Source of the DNA: Anaerocolumna jejuensis DSM 15929
GTDB taxonomy: Bacteria > Bacillota > Clostridia > Lachnospirales > Lachnospiraceae
DNA length: 64,000 nucleotides
NCBI RefSeq assembly: GCF_900142215.1
Contig: NZ_FRAC01000011.1
Location: 199,620-263,619, forward strand
Direction of reading: 5' to 3'
Shown: positions 17,029 to 25,996 of the stretch, one piece after another
Position numbering within the stretch: the stretch's first letter is position 1
Layout: each line of letters opens with the position of its first letter
Program-made: the position numbers and the translations under genes
The notes under the pieces: model-generated
The model's database searches: none
Seen by the model: the letters and a program-made list of their open reading frames with translations, nothing else
Told to the model about the DNA's origin: nothing

Positions 17029-17478
17029 ATGAAAAAGAAGCAGTTAATGCAATTGGGTCTTACAGAAGAGCTTTCCATAAAAATACTTGCACTTTGCAAG
17101 GAAGAACAGAGCGTTTTCATACCGAAGGAAAGGTTTGATGAGATTAACCGGAAGAAAAAAGAGCTGGAGTGGCAGGTTATGCACCAGAAGGAACAAATTG
17201 ACGAAATGAGCGGTTGCAATCTTATTTACCGGAGCTTAAAGGAAGAAATGCTCAGGCTTTTATGGCAGGCAGGAGAGGAAAAGAAAAAAGAAGAGGAAAG
17301 ATACAGGGATTTATTGTTGTATTCCTTACTTTTAGAAAGACTTTCTTCCTATAAATATGCAGAGCTTATTTTGAAAAAAATGGACAGGAAAAGGCTGACT
17401 CTGACACCGGAAGGAGAAATTCTTGGGGCAGAGGAGGAAATAGAAAGAGTACGTACAGCCTGGAAGGAGCTGTTCTGA
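17029..17478 (+). CDS. Phage Gp20/scaffold-like helical protein, first gene of tail operon
   Basis: 149 residues, highly charged and helical. The N terminus (LMQLGLTEELSIKILALCKEE, then FIPKERFDEINRKKKELEWQ) resembles the phage minor structural protein Gp20 family, whose members act as capsid scaffolds. No capsid gene exists here, so the protein is a leftover, or has a new job such as regulating or assembling the tail. ATG 17029 has GAAAGGA seven bases upstream. The C-terminal half does not match anything I recognise. Confidence 0.5.
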   Translation: MKKKQLMQLGLTEELSIKILALCKEEQSVFIPKERFDEINRKKKELEWQVMHQKEQIDEMSGCNLIYRSLKEEMLRLLWQAGEEKKKEEERYRDLLLYSLLLERLSSYKYAELILKKMDRKRLTLTPEGEILGAEEEIERVRTAWKELF

Positions 17479-17575
17479 CACAGGGTTTTTTAACCGTAAA
17501 GCCTTTTGAGGGTATTAGCAAAGTGCGTACCGGAAGGAACAGCTCCTGACAAAAAATGATAAAAGGGAGGCAGCC

Positions 17576-17986
17576 ATGGGAGAGGACCTAAAAGTTGCCA
17601 TACGGGCAAAGCTTACAGAGCTTTTTCCGGAAGTAACAATATATGAAGAGGATTTACCGGAGGGATACCAAAAACCGGCTTTTCTGGTTACCACAACAAA
17701 TGCGGTAGCAGGAAGAGGACTGGGGGGCAGAAAGGCCTTTCAGTTATCCTTTGACATTTCCTATTACAGCAATCTGGCAGGACGGATAAATACTGACTGC
17801 TATCAAAAGGGGCTGGCGTTATTGGAGGGCTTTCGCCTTACAGGATACCGGCTCAAGGGAAAGAAATCCGCTGCTGCTGAGGGAATACTGCATTTTACCT
17901 TTGAAACACAATTTACTGTTACAGAGGAAATCAGTGAAATAAAGATGAAGCAAAAAGAATTATCAACCAATATGAAGGAGGATTAA
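17576..17986 (+). CDS. Phage tail terminator-like protein (DUF6838)
   Basis: 136 residues with an RAKLTELFPEVTIYEEDLPEGYQKPAFLV opening and an alternating strand pattern typical of small tail-completion proteins of PBSX-type phages. These cap the end of the tube and sheath and stop polymerisation. In a headless particle the cap is needed where a capsid would have joined. GGGAGG precedes the start, and the sheath gene follows two bases after the stop with its ribosome site inside this gene's last codons. Confidence 0.7.
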   Translation: MGEDLKVAIRAKLTELFPEVTIYEEDLPEGYQKPAFLVTTTNAVAGRGLGGRKAFQLSFDISYYSNLAGRINTDCYQKGLALLEGFRLTGYRLKGKKSAAAEGILHFTFETQFTVTEEISEIKMKQKELSTNMKED

Positions 17987-17987
17987 C

Positions 17988-19031
17988 ATGGCAGGAACAT
18001 GGAATAACCAAAATAAAATATTACCCGGTGCCTATATTAACTTTTTAACCAATGCACCCTTATCTATTACACCGGGGGACAGAGGAACCGTACTTTTATT
18101 GCAGGAAATAAGCAAAGGGGCAAAGGGAGAAATCTATACCGTAACCGCAACGGATAATAACTTTCCTAATGGCATTACAAGCCAGGACAGCTTTTTGGCA
18201 GGAGAAGTCTTAAAGGGAGCAAATACGGTAAAGGTATATAACCTTGGAACTGCCCATACTAGTGCAGAGGTGGAAGCAGCACTTCTGGCAGCTAAGACCA
18301 TGGATTTTGATGTGCTTGCTTATCCCTATGACGGAGAAAGCTATGATGCCATTAAGACTGCCATAGCAGCCTGGGTGGCAGCCATGGTAACCAGTGAAGG
18401 CAAAGGGATACAGGCAGTACTTGCCAACTTTACCGGTAATTCAGAAAACATCATTAACGTTGCCCATGGTGTGAAATTATCCGACCAGAGCGTCTTAACT
18501 CCGGCAAGCACTACCGCCTGGGCAGCAGGAATTACAGCAGGTGCTAAAATCAGCCAGTCCAACACCGGCAGAAAATACAATGGTGCTATCGATGTAGTGC
18601 CCCGTATGACCAAAGGTGAAATGGAAAGTGCCATAACGGCAGGAAAGTTCATTTTAAAGGTGGATACGGCGCAGAATGTAACCGCAGTTTATGATATCAA
18701 TTCCCTTACAACACTGACTCCGGAAAAGGGAAAGGCATTTACCAAGAACCGCGTTGTTCGTACCTTAAATGGTATCAACAATGATATCACAGAGATATTT
18801 GAGTCCAATTATGTGGGTACTATGAGCAATAATGAGGGAGGAAGATCCCTTCTGCGTGCCACCTTGATTCAGTATTTTGGAAGGCTGGAAGAGCTTTCCG
18901 CTATCAAGAATTTTACCTCCGAGGATGTGGAAGTAAAAGAAGGTACGGAATCGGATGCCGTTGTGATCAATTGCTACATCCAGCCGGTGGACAGCATCGA
19001 GAAAATGTACATAACTGTTAGCTTATCATAA
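17988..19031 (+). CDS. xkdK: Contractile tail sheath protein (XkdK-like)
   Basis: 347 residues, the usual size for clostridial sheath proteins. The N terminus (GAYINFLTNAPLSITPGDRGTV) is the conserved strand region that links neighbouring sheath subunits, and the C terminus (YIQPVDSIEKMYITV) is the matching C-terminal strand. Its presence shows that the particle contracts, i.e. R-type rather than F-type. AAGGAGG lies seven bases before the ATG. It should be among the most abundant products of the operon. Confidence 0.92.
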   Translation: MAGTWNNQNKILPGAYINFLTNAPLSITPGDRGTVLLLQEISKGAKGEIYTVTATDNNFPNGITSQDSFLAGEVLKGANTVKVYNLGTAHTSAEVEAALLAAKTMDFDVLAYPYDGESYDAIKTAIAAWVAAMVTSEGKGIQAVLANFTGNSENIINVAHGVKLSDQSVLTPASTTAWAAGITAGAKISQSNTGRKYNGAIDVVPRMTKGEMESAITAGKFILKVDTAQNVTAVYDINSLTTLTPEKGKAFTKNRVVRTLNGINNDITEIFESNYVGTMSNNEGGRSLLRATLIQYFGRLEELSAIKNFTSEDVEVKEGTESDAVVINCYIQPVDSIEKMYITVSLS

Positions 19032-19048
19032 AAAAGGAGATGAAAACC

Positions 19049-19531
19049 ATGGAAAATAATTATAAATTAAGATTGGCAGATACGATTTCAGCAAAGGAAG
19101 GTACAGCCTTTATCACAATCAACGGTATTAACAGGACACTATTCGAGGTATCCACCTTAAAGGCGCAGATGGATCTGACCGTACAGTCAAGAAAGACCCT
19201 TGGCAGCCGTATGACCCAGCACAAGGTAGTAGGTGCAGAAGGAACGGGAAGCATGACCATGTACTTTATGGACTCCGATATGCTGAAGCTGGCAGTAGAA
19301 TATTTAAGCGGCGGTAAATTCGGAACCATTGATTTGATGGTTACCAATGAAGATCCCCAGTCCAGCATCGGCAGGCAGGAGGTAGTACTGAAAAATGTCC
19401 TGTTAAAGACAATCCCTGTTACAAACCTTGATGACCAGTCCGATGACCCTATCACGGTGGATACGGATTTTACCTTTGATGGCATAGATGATCTTAAATA
19501 CTTCCATAAGCCGGAGGGCTTTACACAATAA
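19049..19531 (+). CDS. xkdM: Tail tube protein (XkdM-like)
   Basis: 160 residues from ATG 19049; an ATG at 19040 touches the GGAG site and cannot use it. The sequence (ITINGINRTLFEVSTLKAQMDLTVQ, then GAEGTGSMTMYF) matches the XkdM/DUF2001 tube family whose hexameric rings stack into the inner tube driven through the target envelope. It follows the sheath gene directly, as in PBSX and diffocins. A stable hairpin lies just downstream. Confidence 0.9.
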   Translation: MENNYKLRLADTISAKEGTAFITINGINRTLFEVSTLKAQMDLTVQSRKTLGSRMTQHKVVGAEGTGSMTMYFMDSDMLKLAVEYLSGGKFGTIDLMVTNEDPQSSIGRQEVVLKNVLLKTIPVTNLDDQSDDPITVDTDFTFDGIDDLKYFHKPEGFTQ

Positions 19532-19548
19532 AGAATATCCGTATTCCT

Positions 19549-19579
19549 GCAGGCTGCAGAAAAAAATAGTGCAGCCTGC
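19549..19579 (+). other. Stable hairpin after sheath and tube genes
   Basis: GCAGGCTGCA (19549-19558) pairs perfectly with TGCAGCCTGC (19570-19579). No T run follows, so it may partly stop transcription or protect the sheath-tube mRNA 3' end. Confidence 0.65.
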
Positions 19580-19678
19580 TAAGGGTAACAGCTATTGCAG
19601 CCAAATTAATATAGCATAATCAAATCTTATCATTAATTTTTTAAATAAAAAATAGTCCATAAAAAAAGGAGAACAAAT

Positions 19679-20080
19679 ATGAGTTCATTAAAAGCATTTT
19701 TAAATCCCGTACAGGTAGAAAATAAGGAAGTTATGGTATCCAACCGTTTTATGGAGGAGGGAAAGGTTATTCCTTTCATTATCCGTCCCATTACCCAGAA
19801 GGAAAATGAGCAGCTTATCAAGAAGTACACCAGAAAGGATAAAAAGGGCGTGGAGAATTTTAACCGTACCGAATATGTTCAGGCTCTTACCGCCTGCGCG
19901 GTGGTGTTTCCCAATCTGAATGATACCAGGCTTCAGGACAAATACGGTCTTGGAGAAACAGAGGTATTGAAGAACATGCTGTTAGTAGGCGAGTACGCTA
20001 CCCTGGCTTCGGAAGTGCAGACCCTGAGCGGGCTGGATACGGATATTAATGAGGATATTGAAGAAGTAAAAAACGAATAG
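19679..20080 (+). CDS. xkdN: Tail assembly chaperone, short form (XkdN-like)
   Basis: 133 residues (IRPITQKENEQLIKKYTRKDKKG and a LTACAVVFPNLND core) fitting the XkdN family. It corresponds to lambda gpG: it keeps the tape measure soluble and recruits tube subunits. A slippery heptamer near its end (20068-20074) lets some ribosomes continue into the XkdO frame. AAAAAGGAG lies before the ATG. The stop at 20078-20080 ends the unshifted product. Confidence 0.88.
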   Translation: MSSLKAFLNPVQVENKEVMVSNRFMEEGKVIPFIIRPITQKENEQLIKKYTRKDKKGVENFNRTEYVQALTACAVVFPNLNDTRLQDKYGLGETEVLKNMLLVGEYATLASEVQTLSGLDTDINEDIEEVKNE

Positions 20081-20265
20081 CGCAAGGTGATGCTGAATTT
20101 AATCTGGCGCACTTTGCACTTCAAAAACTCCATATTCTGCCCTCTGCATTGGATGCCATGAGCCAGAGAGAAAAGGCCTTTGTCTATGCCAGCATTATGG
20201 TAAGGGTGGAATCGGAGAAAAGGGAAGCAGACAAAATAAAGATGAAAGGAGGCAGGAGCAGATAA
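19679..20265 (+). CDS. Tail assembly chaperone, -1 frameshift long form (XkdN-XkdO)
   Basis: At A AAA AAC (20068-20074), in phase with the X XXY YYZ rule (gta aaa aac), a -1 slip moves reading into a frame open from 20074 to the TAA at 20263-20265. The extension reads about RIAQGDAEFNLAHFALQKLH, then ILPSALDAMSQREKAFVYAS and a charged tail, which is the XkdO-type sequence. No ribosome site and no ATG suits an independent start before residue-rich AEFNLAHF. The frame ends as TAATG with the tape measure start. This matches the gpG/gpGT pair of lambda and known XkdN/XkdO arrangements. Confidence 0.85.
20068..20074 (+). promoter_or_regulatory. -1 ribosomal frameshift slippery site
   Basis: The heptamer AAAAAAC is read as A AAA AAC in the XkdN frame, four bases before the stop region. 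No obvious pseudoknot was found by eye. Confidence 0.8.
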
Positions 20266-22607
20266 TGGCAGAAGCAGCAGATTTTAAATCTATGAAAATA
20301 TCAATAGATATCTATTCGGAAGCGCTAGAGAAGCTAATGAAAAAGCTGGATACGACGACTGCTAAAATGATAAAAGCCAGTACGAAGTTTGATAATTCGG
20401 CAGGTAACATCTTAAAGGCAGGAAAAGCTGCAGACAAAGCCGCAAGCAAGATGCAAAGCTTTGGGAATGCCGCTTCCAAAACGGTGACGGATATGCAAAA
20501 GACCGGAAAGTCTCTGGATGATGCATCAAAGAGAATGAAAAAGACTGGTGATGCGGCAGACAGGGCGACCGGGAAGATGAAAAGTGCCGGAAAAACCTTG
20601 GATGATACGACAAAGAATATGAAAAAGGCCGGTGATGCCGCTATGAAAGCAACTGGGAATATGCTGCAGACCGGAGACAGTCTAAAGGGAGTGACAGACT
20701 CTTTCCAGAGTACCAGCAAGAAGGTGGGAGATGCTGCCAAGAATTTATTGGACGCCGGTAATAAAATAGGAAATGTGAATAAATCTCTGGGAGATACCGA
20801 GAAAAAATCTTCTAAGGCAGGAAGTAAGGTAAAAGATTTATTCGACAAATTCAAGAGTCTGAAAGGTGTAACAAAAGCCTTTGATTTAGCAGACAACCTG
20901 AGCATGTCCAATTCAAAGCTCAACAAGGTGAATGACGGAAAACGGTCTAATAACGCACTTCATGGAAAAGTAGCAGCTGCAGCAGGCAGCTCACGGAGCA
21001 CCTATAAGGACATGGCAGGTTATGTGGCAAGCCTTTCCGCCGTGGAAGGCGGTGCCTTTAAGAATAATGACCAGGCAATAGCCTTTGCGGAATTGATGCA
21101 AAAGTCAGTTGTAGCCGGCGGAGCGGAGGACCGGGGAGCTGCCATGAATCAGATGATTGGCGGACTGTCAAAGGGAAGTCTGGGAAGCGATGACTTAAAG
21201 GCCGCTTCCGGTACCTCACCTCTTGTGATGGAATCCTTAAAAAGTTACACAGGTATGTCCTCGGATGACTTGTATAAGATGGCGGATGATGGAAAACTTA
21301 CCGCAGATGTAATAAAAAATGCTATGTTTTCTATGAGTAATGATATTAATACACAATTTGGAAATACCAAGATGACCTTCGGAGAAACCTGGGATAAGTT
21401 AAAGGAAGGCGCATTGCAGGCAGCTTCCAGCGTTTTGGACAAGCTGAATGAAATTATTTCAAATCCCCAGGTGCAGCAGTTTGTAGATAAGCTGATAGCC
21501 GGTATGAGTATGTTAGGAGATGCGGCAGCAAAGGTTTGCGACTTTATCATCGGAAACTGGAACATAATAGGGCCTATTCTGGCATATCTGGTTGGAGTAG
21601 TTCTTGCCGTCATGATTATTGATACCATAGCCATGGCAGCAGCGTGGCTGGCAGTCAATTGGCCTATTCTCCTGATTATAGGAGCATTGGCAGCGGTTAT
21701 TGGCATATTAGCAAGTGTTGGAGTTTCCTTTGAACAGGTATGCGGTGCTATCGGAGGCTTTTTAGGTGTAGTCGTTGCACATGTTTATAATTCCTTTGTG
21801 AACATATGGAATGTAGTGGCCGCCTTTATCAATTTCTTTGGCAATGCATTTAACAATCCCATTGCAAGTATTAAAATCCTCTTTCTGGATCTTGCAATTA
21901 ATGCATTAAGCAATATCACAAGTATTGCAAAAGGATTTTCCTCCTTTATCAATAAGCTGACTGGAAAAAAGATAAATATAGCGGCAGGAATTACAAAGAT
22001 GACAGACGCGCTCTCCGCTGAAAAGGAAAGTACCAAGGCAGAATCGGGCTATAAAACCTATGCAAAAGAAGCTTCTTATAAAGACTACACCAAGGCTGCT
22101 TTAACAGGAGATAAACTCGGTACCAATACCGCAAAGAATATAGAAAATATGGCAAAAGGCTATGATAATACATTGGGTAAAAACATAGTAAAAGACCCAA
22201 CAAAAAACCCGGCATACGACCCGATGGAAAGCTATAATAAAACATTGGGTAAAAACACAGTAAAAGACCAAACAAAAGACCCAGCATACAACCCGATGGG
22301 CAATTTAGGATATCAACCCTTTCAGGGAAGTAAAAACCTTCCGGGTGATCCTTCTTCCCCTCTTAAAGTTGAAGGAACCGGCGCCGGAGGCTCCATGAGT
22401 GTGAATATGCCCGATGAGGATAAGGAGTACTTAAAGAATATTGCAGAGCGGGACTACATTGCCAATGTTGCCACCAACTCTCTGGCCCCCAACATATCCG
22501 TACAATTCGGAGATGTCCACCAAACGGCAGATGCCAATAAGGTAGCAGGCAGAATTAAAAAGATTTTAAGGGAGCAGATAGCAACGGCAAGTGAGGGGGT
22601 ATATTAA
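20265..22607 (+). CDS. Tail tape measure protein
   Basis: 780 residues. The first 200 form an Ala/Lys-rich helical stretch with repeating MKKTGDAADRATGKMKSAGK-like units. Residues about 235-390 match the tape-measure N-terminal domain (AGYVASLSAVEGGAFKNND to MTFGETWDKLKEGALQAASS). Residues about 437-495 are hydrophobic helices, and a linker near 625-690 contains two copies of an NTLGKNxVKD unit. By the ruler rule of roughly 0.15 nm per residue, the tail should be near 115 nm. Start and stop both overlap neighbours by TAATG. Confidence 0.92.
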   Translation: MAEAADFKSMKISIDIYSEALEKLMKKLDTTTAKMIKASTKFDNSAGNILKAGKAADKAASKMQSFGNAASKTVTDMQKTGKSLDDASKRMKKTGDAADRATGKMKSAGKTLDDTTKNMKKAGDAAMKATGNMLQTGDSLKGVTDSFQSTSKKVGDAAKNLLDAGNKIGNVNKSLGDTEKKSSKAGSKVKDLFDKFKSLKGVTKAFDLADNLSMSNSKLNKVNDGKRSNNALHGKVAAAAGSSRSTYKDMAGYVASLSAVEGGAFKNNDQAIAFAELMQKSVVAGGAEDRGAAMNQMIGGLSKGSLGSDDLKAASGTSPLVMESLKSYTGMSSDDLYKMADDGKLTADVIKNAMFSMSNDINTQFGNTKMTFGETWDKLKEGALQAASSVLDKLNEIISNPQVQQFVDKLIAGMSMLGDAAAKVCDFIIGNWNIIGPILAYLVGVVLAVMIIDTIAMAAAWLAVNWPILLIIGALAAVIGILASVGVSFEQVCGAIGGFLGVVVAHVYNSFVNIWNVVAAFINFFGNAFNNPIASIKILFLDLAINALSNITSIAKGFSSFINKLTGKKINIAAGITKMTDALSAEKESTKAESGYKTYAKEASYKDYTKAALTGDKLGTNTAKNIENMAKGYDNTLGKNIVKDPTKNPAYDPMESYNKTLGKNTVKDQTKDPAYNPMGNLGYQPFQGSKNLPGDPSSPLKVEGTGAGGSMSVNMPDEDKEYLKNIAERDYIANVATNSLAPNISVQFGDVHQTADANKVAGRIKKILREQIATASEGVY

Positions 22608-23281
22608 TGTACGCAATATTTTTCGACTATAATGGAACAACCTACAGGCTGCCCACCAACCCGGAAGAAATAAGTGTAACCAATACCCAGGCGGTAGAAA
22701 AGTACAATGTACTGAAGCTTGGGCAGATAGTGGTTCCAACCTATATGGAACTGAAGGAATACAGCTTTGAATGCGAATTTCCCCATCTGCAGTACAGCTA
22801 TGTGACTGTTAAGAAGGAAGAGAGTTTCAAGGATGCAAAGCACTATATGGATGTATTTAGCAAATGGCGGAAACAAAAAGCTCCCATAAGATTCATGGCC
22901 GGCAATGTTACAAGAAAAGATACCCTTTATAAAGACAGGATTAATACTCTCGTACTGATTGAGGAAATGTCCATATCGGAAAAAGCAGGAGAGGAAGGGG
23001 ATAAGTACGTATCCTTTAAGCTTATAGAATACCGGGACTTCAATAAAGCACCTTATTATAAAATAGATCAGAAAACCGGTAAGGCCGTTAAAGGAAAAGG
23101 TGATTCTGCAAATCCCAAGAAAAATGGATACCATGTTGTGGTAAAAGGCGATACCCTCTTTGGCCTTTCAAAAAAATACTATGGGGATGGGGCAAAATAT
23201 ACGAAGATTTATGAAGCCAATAAGGATAAGATCAAAAATCCTGCTCTGATTTATCCCGGCTGGAAGCTGGTGATTCCATGA
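22607..23281 (+). CDS. xkdP: LysM tail protein (XkdP-like)
   Basis: 224 residues. The N-terminal part (FDYNGTTYRLPTNPEEISV) is the XkdP-type baseplate-hub adaptor, and residues about 173-224 form a LysM domain (YHVVVKGDTLFGLSKKYYGD ending GWKLVIP). It sits where T4 gp53-like proteins join the tube to the hub, with LysM gripping the structure or peptidoglycan. It overlaps the next gene by ATGA. Confidence 0.88.
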   Translation: MYAIFFDYNGTTYRLPTNPEEISVTNTQAVEKYNVLKLGQIVVPTYMELKEYSFECEFPHLQYSYVTVKKEESFKDAKHYMDVFSKWRKQKAPIRFMAGNVTRKDTLYKDRINTLVLIEEMSISEKAGEEGDKYVSFKLIEYRDFNKAPYYKIDQKTGKAVKGKGDSANPKKNGYHVVVKGDTLFGLSKKYYGDGAKYTKIYEANKDKIKNPALIYPGWKLVIP

Positions 23282-24219
23282 TAAGCTTTATTGTAAAAAC
23301 CGGTGAGCAAATCTATGATATCAGTGAGTTGGTGACCAAGGTATCCTTTCAGGATACGTTAAATGAAGGCTGCAGCAAGCTGGATTTTACCTACTTAAAG
23401 AAGGATTTGGATATCAAAAACGGAAGTATTGTACGCTTTACCTATGACAGTGTCGGTATTTTCGAGGGCTTTGTCTTTAAAATCAGCAGAGGACGGAACC
23501 AGGAGATCAGTATCACAGCCTATGACCAGCTCCGCTACTGTAAGGCAAAGGATACCCTTTTCTTAAAGAATGATACGGCAGCTACCTTAACCAATAAGAT
23601 GTGCAACTATTTTCATCTGAAGAAAGGCAGCATAGCGGAAGCAGGCTTTGTCCTTCCAATGGGGGTACAGGAGGATAAGACGTGGCTTGACATTATCTAT
23701 TCTGCTATCAGTGATACCTTAAAGGCCAAGGGTAAATGGTACGCCCTGCGGGATGAATTCGGAAAGATTACCCTGCGGGAGATAGGGGACCTTGCATTGA
23801 ATCTGGTACTGGGAGATGCCAGCCTTTGCTATGACTATAAGTATGAAAAATCCATTGATAATGACTTTTATAACATGATAAAGCTGGTCAGGGTAGATGA
23901 TGAGACAGAAAAAGCCGATGTTACGGTGGTAAAGGATGATAAATCCATCTATTCCTATGGATTCCTGCAATACTTTGAAAAGGTGGATAAGAAATACACC
24001 AGTGCAGAGGTAAAGGCAATGGCGGACAGCTTGCTTGGGCTATATAACAGAGAGGCGGAAAGCGTAAGCCTTGAATGCCTTGGAAATACAAAAGTTCGGG
24101 CAGGAACTACCTTTAATGCAATTATAAAGGACATTGGCCTTGATAAGCGGCTGATTGTAAAAAGTGTTACCCACCAGTTTCTGCCTCTTCACACCATGAG
24201 TCTGGAGGTAATGATATGA
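23278..24219 (+). CDS. xkdQ: Baseplate hub protein (XkdQ-like)
   Basis: 313 residues, beta-rich, opening ISFIVKTGEQIYDISELVTK and containing GFVFKISRGRNQEISITAYDQL, as in the XkdQ/gp27-like hub family. It forms the central baseplate ring under the tube. It overlaps both neighbours by ATGA, indicating coupled translation of the hub genes. Confidence 0.87.
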   Translation: MISFIVKTGEQIYDISELVTKVSFQDTLNEGCSKLDFTYLKKDLDIKNGSIVRFTYDSVGIFEGFVFKISRGRNQEISITAYDQLRYCKAKDTLFLKNDTAATLTNKMCNYFHLKKGSIAEAGFVLPMGVQEDKTWLDIIYSAISDTLKAKGKWYALRDEFGKITLREIGDLALNLVLGDASLCYDYKYEKSIDNDFYNMIKLVRVDDETEKADVTVVKDDKSIYSYGFLQYFEKVDKKYTSAEVKAMADSLLGLYNREAESVSLECLGNTKVRAGTTFNAIIKDIGLDKRLIVKSVTHQFLPLHTMSLEVMI

Positions 24220-24449
24220 TACAGGAAATCAAAATAATTATGGAGAATTATCTAAATAATGTAAAGCTTTGTATGCTCCTTACCGGGACGGTAGTGGAGG
24301 AAGGAATTCAGATAAGTGACAGGCTGACCCTGCCCCTGGAGCTGGTGCAGGGTAATCTGAAAAAGGGATTAACTCCCGGAAAACAGGTCAGGCTCCTTCG
24401 GAACCACGGCGGACAGCAATACTATTTACTGGAGGTGGTGGAAGAATGA
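24216..24449 (+). CDS. xkdR: Baseplate protein, DUF2577 (XkdR-like)
   Basis: 77 residues, with LTGTVVEEGIQISDRLTLPL and a final YYLLEVVEE. Small size, position between hub and gp25-like genes, and sequence fit DUF2577/XkdR, probably an OB-fold part of the hub or spike. Overlaps both neighbours by four bases. Confidence 0.82.
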   Translation: MIQEIKIIMENYLNNVKLCMLLTGTVVEEGIQISDRLTLPLELVQGNLKKGLTPGKQVRLLRNHGGQQYYLLEVVEE

Positions 24450-24841
24450 TACCGGCAAATTCATTTGCAGAGGATATGGTAATTCAGATGGAAGAACAGC
24501 AGGACAGAACCTATGGCCTGTATCCGGATAAGATTCAGGGATATTTGACCGGGGCGGATGCCCTGTGGCAGGCAGTCTATAAGCTGTTGAATACGGAAAA
24601 GTATGAATATCCCATTTATAGCTTTGACTATGGAATTGCCCTGGAGGACCTGATTGGAAAAGACCCGGATTATGTCATAATCGAAATCGAGCGCAGGATT
24701 TCCGAATGCCTTCTCTCTGACGAAAGAATCAGCGAAGTTACGGATTTTGAGTTTGATGAAAAGGGAGACGAACTTAACATCAGCTTTCTGGTAAAAAGCA
24801 TCTACGGAGACCTGAATGTGACAAAGGAGGTGGCATATTAA
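24446..24841 (+). CDS. xkdS: Baseplate wedge protein, DUF2634 (XkdS, gp25-like)
   Basis: 131 residues. The central YSFDYGIALEDLIGKDPDYVII EIE-type region is the gp25/DUF2634 signature, a lysozyme-like fold without activity that initiates sheath assembly at the baseplate. It is followed, with TAATG overlap, by the baseplate J gene, as in all contractile systems. Confidence 0.87.
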   Translation: MIPANSFAEDMVIQMEEQQDRTYGLYPDKIQGYLTGADALWQAVYKLLNTEKYEYPIYSFDYGIALEDLIGKDPDYVIIEIERRISECLLSDERISEVTDFEFDEKGDELNISFLVKSIYGDLNVTKEVAY

Positions 24842-25866
24842 TGTTTGAAGCAATGACCTATGAAAGCATATTAAATGAAATGCTGAGCCGGGTAGAAAAT
24901 GATGTGGATAAAAGGGAAGGGAGCATCCTTTACGACGCCCTGGCCCCCTGCGCCTTTGAGCTGGCCCAGACCTATTTTAACATGGATAACTTTATTAACC
25001 TGGTATTTGGGGATACTGCCGTTGGAGAATATTTAGACCGTGTGGTATCGGATTATGGAATTACAAGAAAACCGGCCACCAAAGCAGCCAGAAAGATAAC
25101 TACCAATAAAGAGGTGCCTATTGGCAGCAGATGGGGACTGGAAGCTACCACCTATCAGGTGATGAAAAAGCTTGATGGTACCGGTAACAGCTATGAGGCA
25201 GAATGTGAGCAGACAGGTGAAGCAGGGAACCATTACAATGGCACCCTTGTAAATATTGATAACTTAAGCGGTGTTACAGCCAGCCTTACGGATATCATTA
25301 CAGCCGGAGAGGAAGAGGAAAGTGACGATAACTTAAGAGCCAGATTCTATGCCTTCGTGCAGTCACCCAGTACCAGCGGGAATGCTTATAACTACCGGAA
25401 ATGGGCCCTTGAGGTTCCGGGAGTGGGAGATGCCAAGGTGTATCCTCTCTGGAATGGCAACGGCACTGTAAAAGTAATGATTGTAGACAGCAATATGTCC
25501 ATAGATACCGGCCTGGAAGCAAAGGTGTATGAGCATATTGAAACAGTAAGGCCAATTGGTGCTGCTGTTACTATAACAAGCCCGGCCAGTAAGGAAATCA
25601 CAGTTTCAGCAAAGATAACCCTGGATGGAAGCAGACTGTTAAAAGAAGTAACAGCAGATTTTACAGCAGCCATTGCCGAATATTTAAAGGGGACAATTTT
25701 TGAAGCCTATACCATCAGCTACGCCAAAATTGGCAGTCTTCTATTAAGTACTAAGGGAATCTCTGATTATTCTGACCTTTTGCTAAATGGCGGCATGTCA
25801 AATGTATCGATTGCAGATACCCAGATGCCGATAGCAGGAGCAATCACCTTATCGGAGGCTGGATAA
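24841..25866 (+). CDS. xkdT: Baseplate J protein (XkdT-like)
   Basis: 341 residues with the J/gp47 features: an N-terminal helix region (ILNEMLSRVENDVDKREGSILYDAL), then VGEYLDRVVSDYGITRKPAT, the central SDDNLRARFYAFVQSPSTSGN motif and ALEVPGVGDAKVYPLWNGNG. It forms the wedge that holds the fibres and triggers contraction. Full length for the family. Confidence 0.92.
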   Translation: MFEAMTYESILNEMLSRVENDVDKREGSILYDALAPCAFELAQTYFNMDNFINLVFGDTAVGEYLDRVVSDYGITRKPATKAARKITTNKEVPIGSRWGLEATTYQVMKKLDGTGNSYEAECEQTGEAGNHYNGTLVNIDNLSGVTASLTDIITAGEEEESDDNLRARFYAFVQSPSTSGNAYNYRKWALEVPGVGDAKVYPLWNGNGTVKVMIVDSNMSIDTGLEAKVYEHIETVRPIGAAVTITSPASKEITVSAKITLDGSRLLKEVTADFTAAIAEYLKGTIFEAYTISYAKIGSLLLSTKGISDYSDLLLNGGMSNVSIADTQMPIAGAITLSEAG

Positions 25867-25913
25867 AAGGGCCAAAAGTAAAATAGAAACCGGTATTTGC
25901 GAAAGGAGTTAGG

Positions 25914-25955
25914 AATTAGATTGAAAAATGTGATGCATTTTTCAAATTTCTAATT
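25914..25955 (+). other. Hairpin after the baseplate J gene
   Basis: AATTAGA-TTGAAAAATG pairs with CATTTTTCAA-TCTAATT with a small internal bulge. It is the 5' part of a family 2 repeat copy. Confidence 0.65.
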
Positions 25956-25990
25956 AAGCAGTATTGTAATAAGTTTGGAGTATGCATGGG
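25921..25990 (+). repeat. Dispersed repeat family 2, copy inside the tail operon
   Basis: TTGAAAAATGTGATGCAT, then AATTAAGCAGTATTGTAA and a terminal GCATGGG. It matches the tandem pair at 61724-61873. Confidence 0.75.
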
Positions 25991-25996
25991 TATTAG

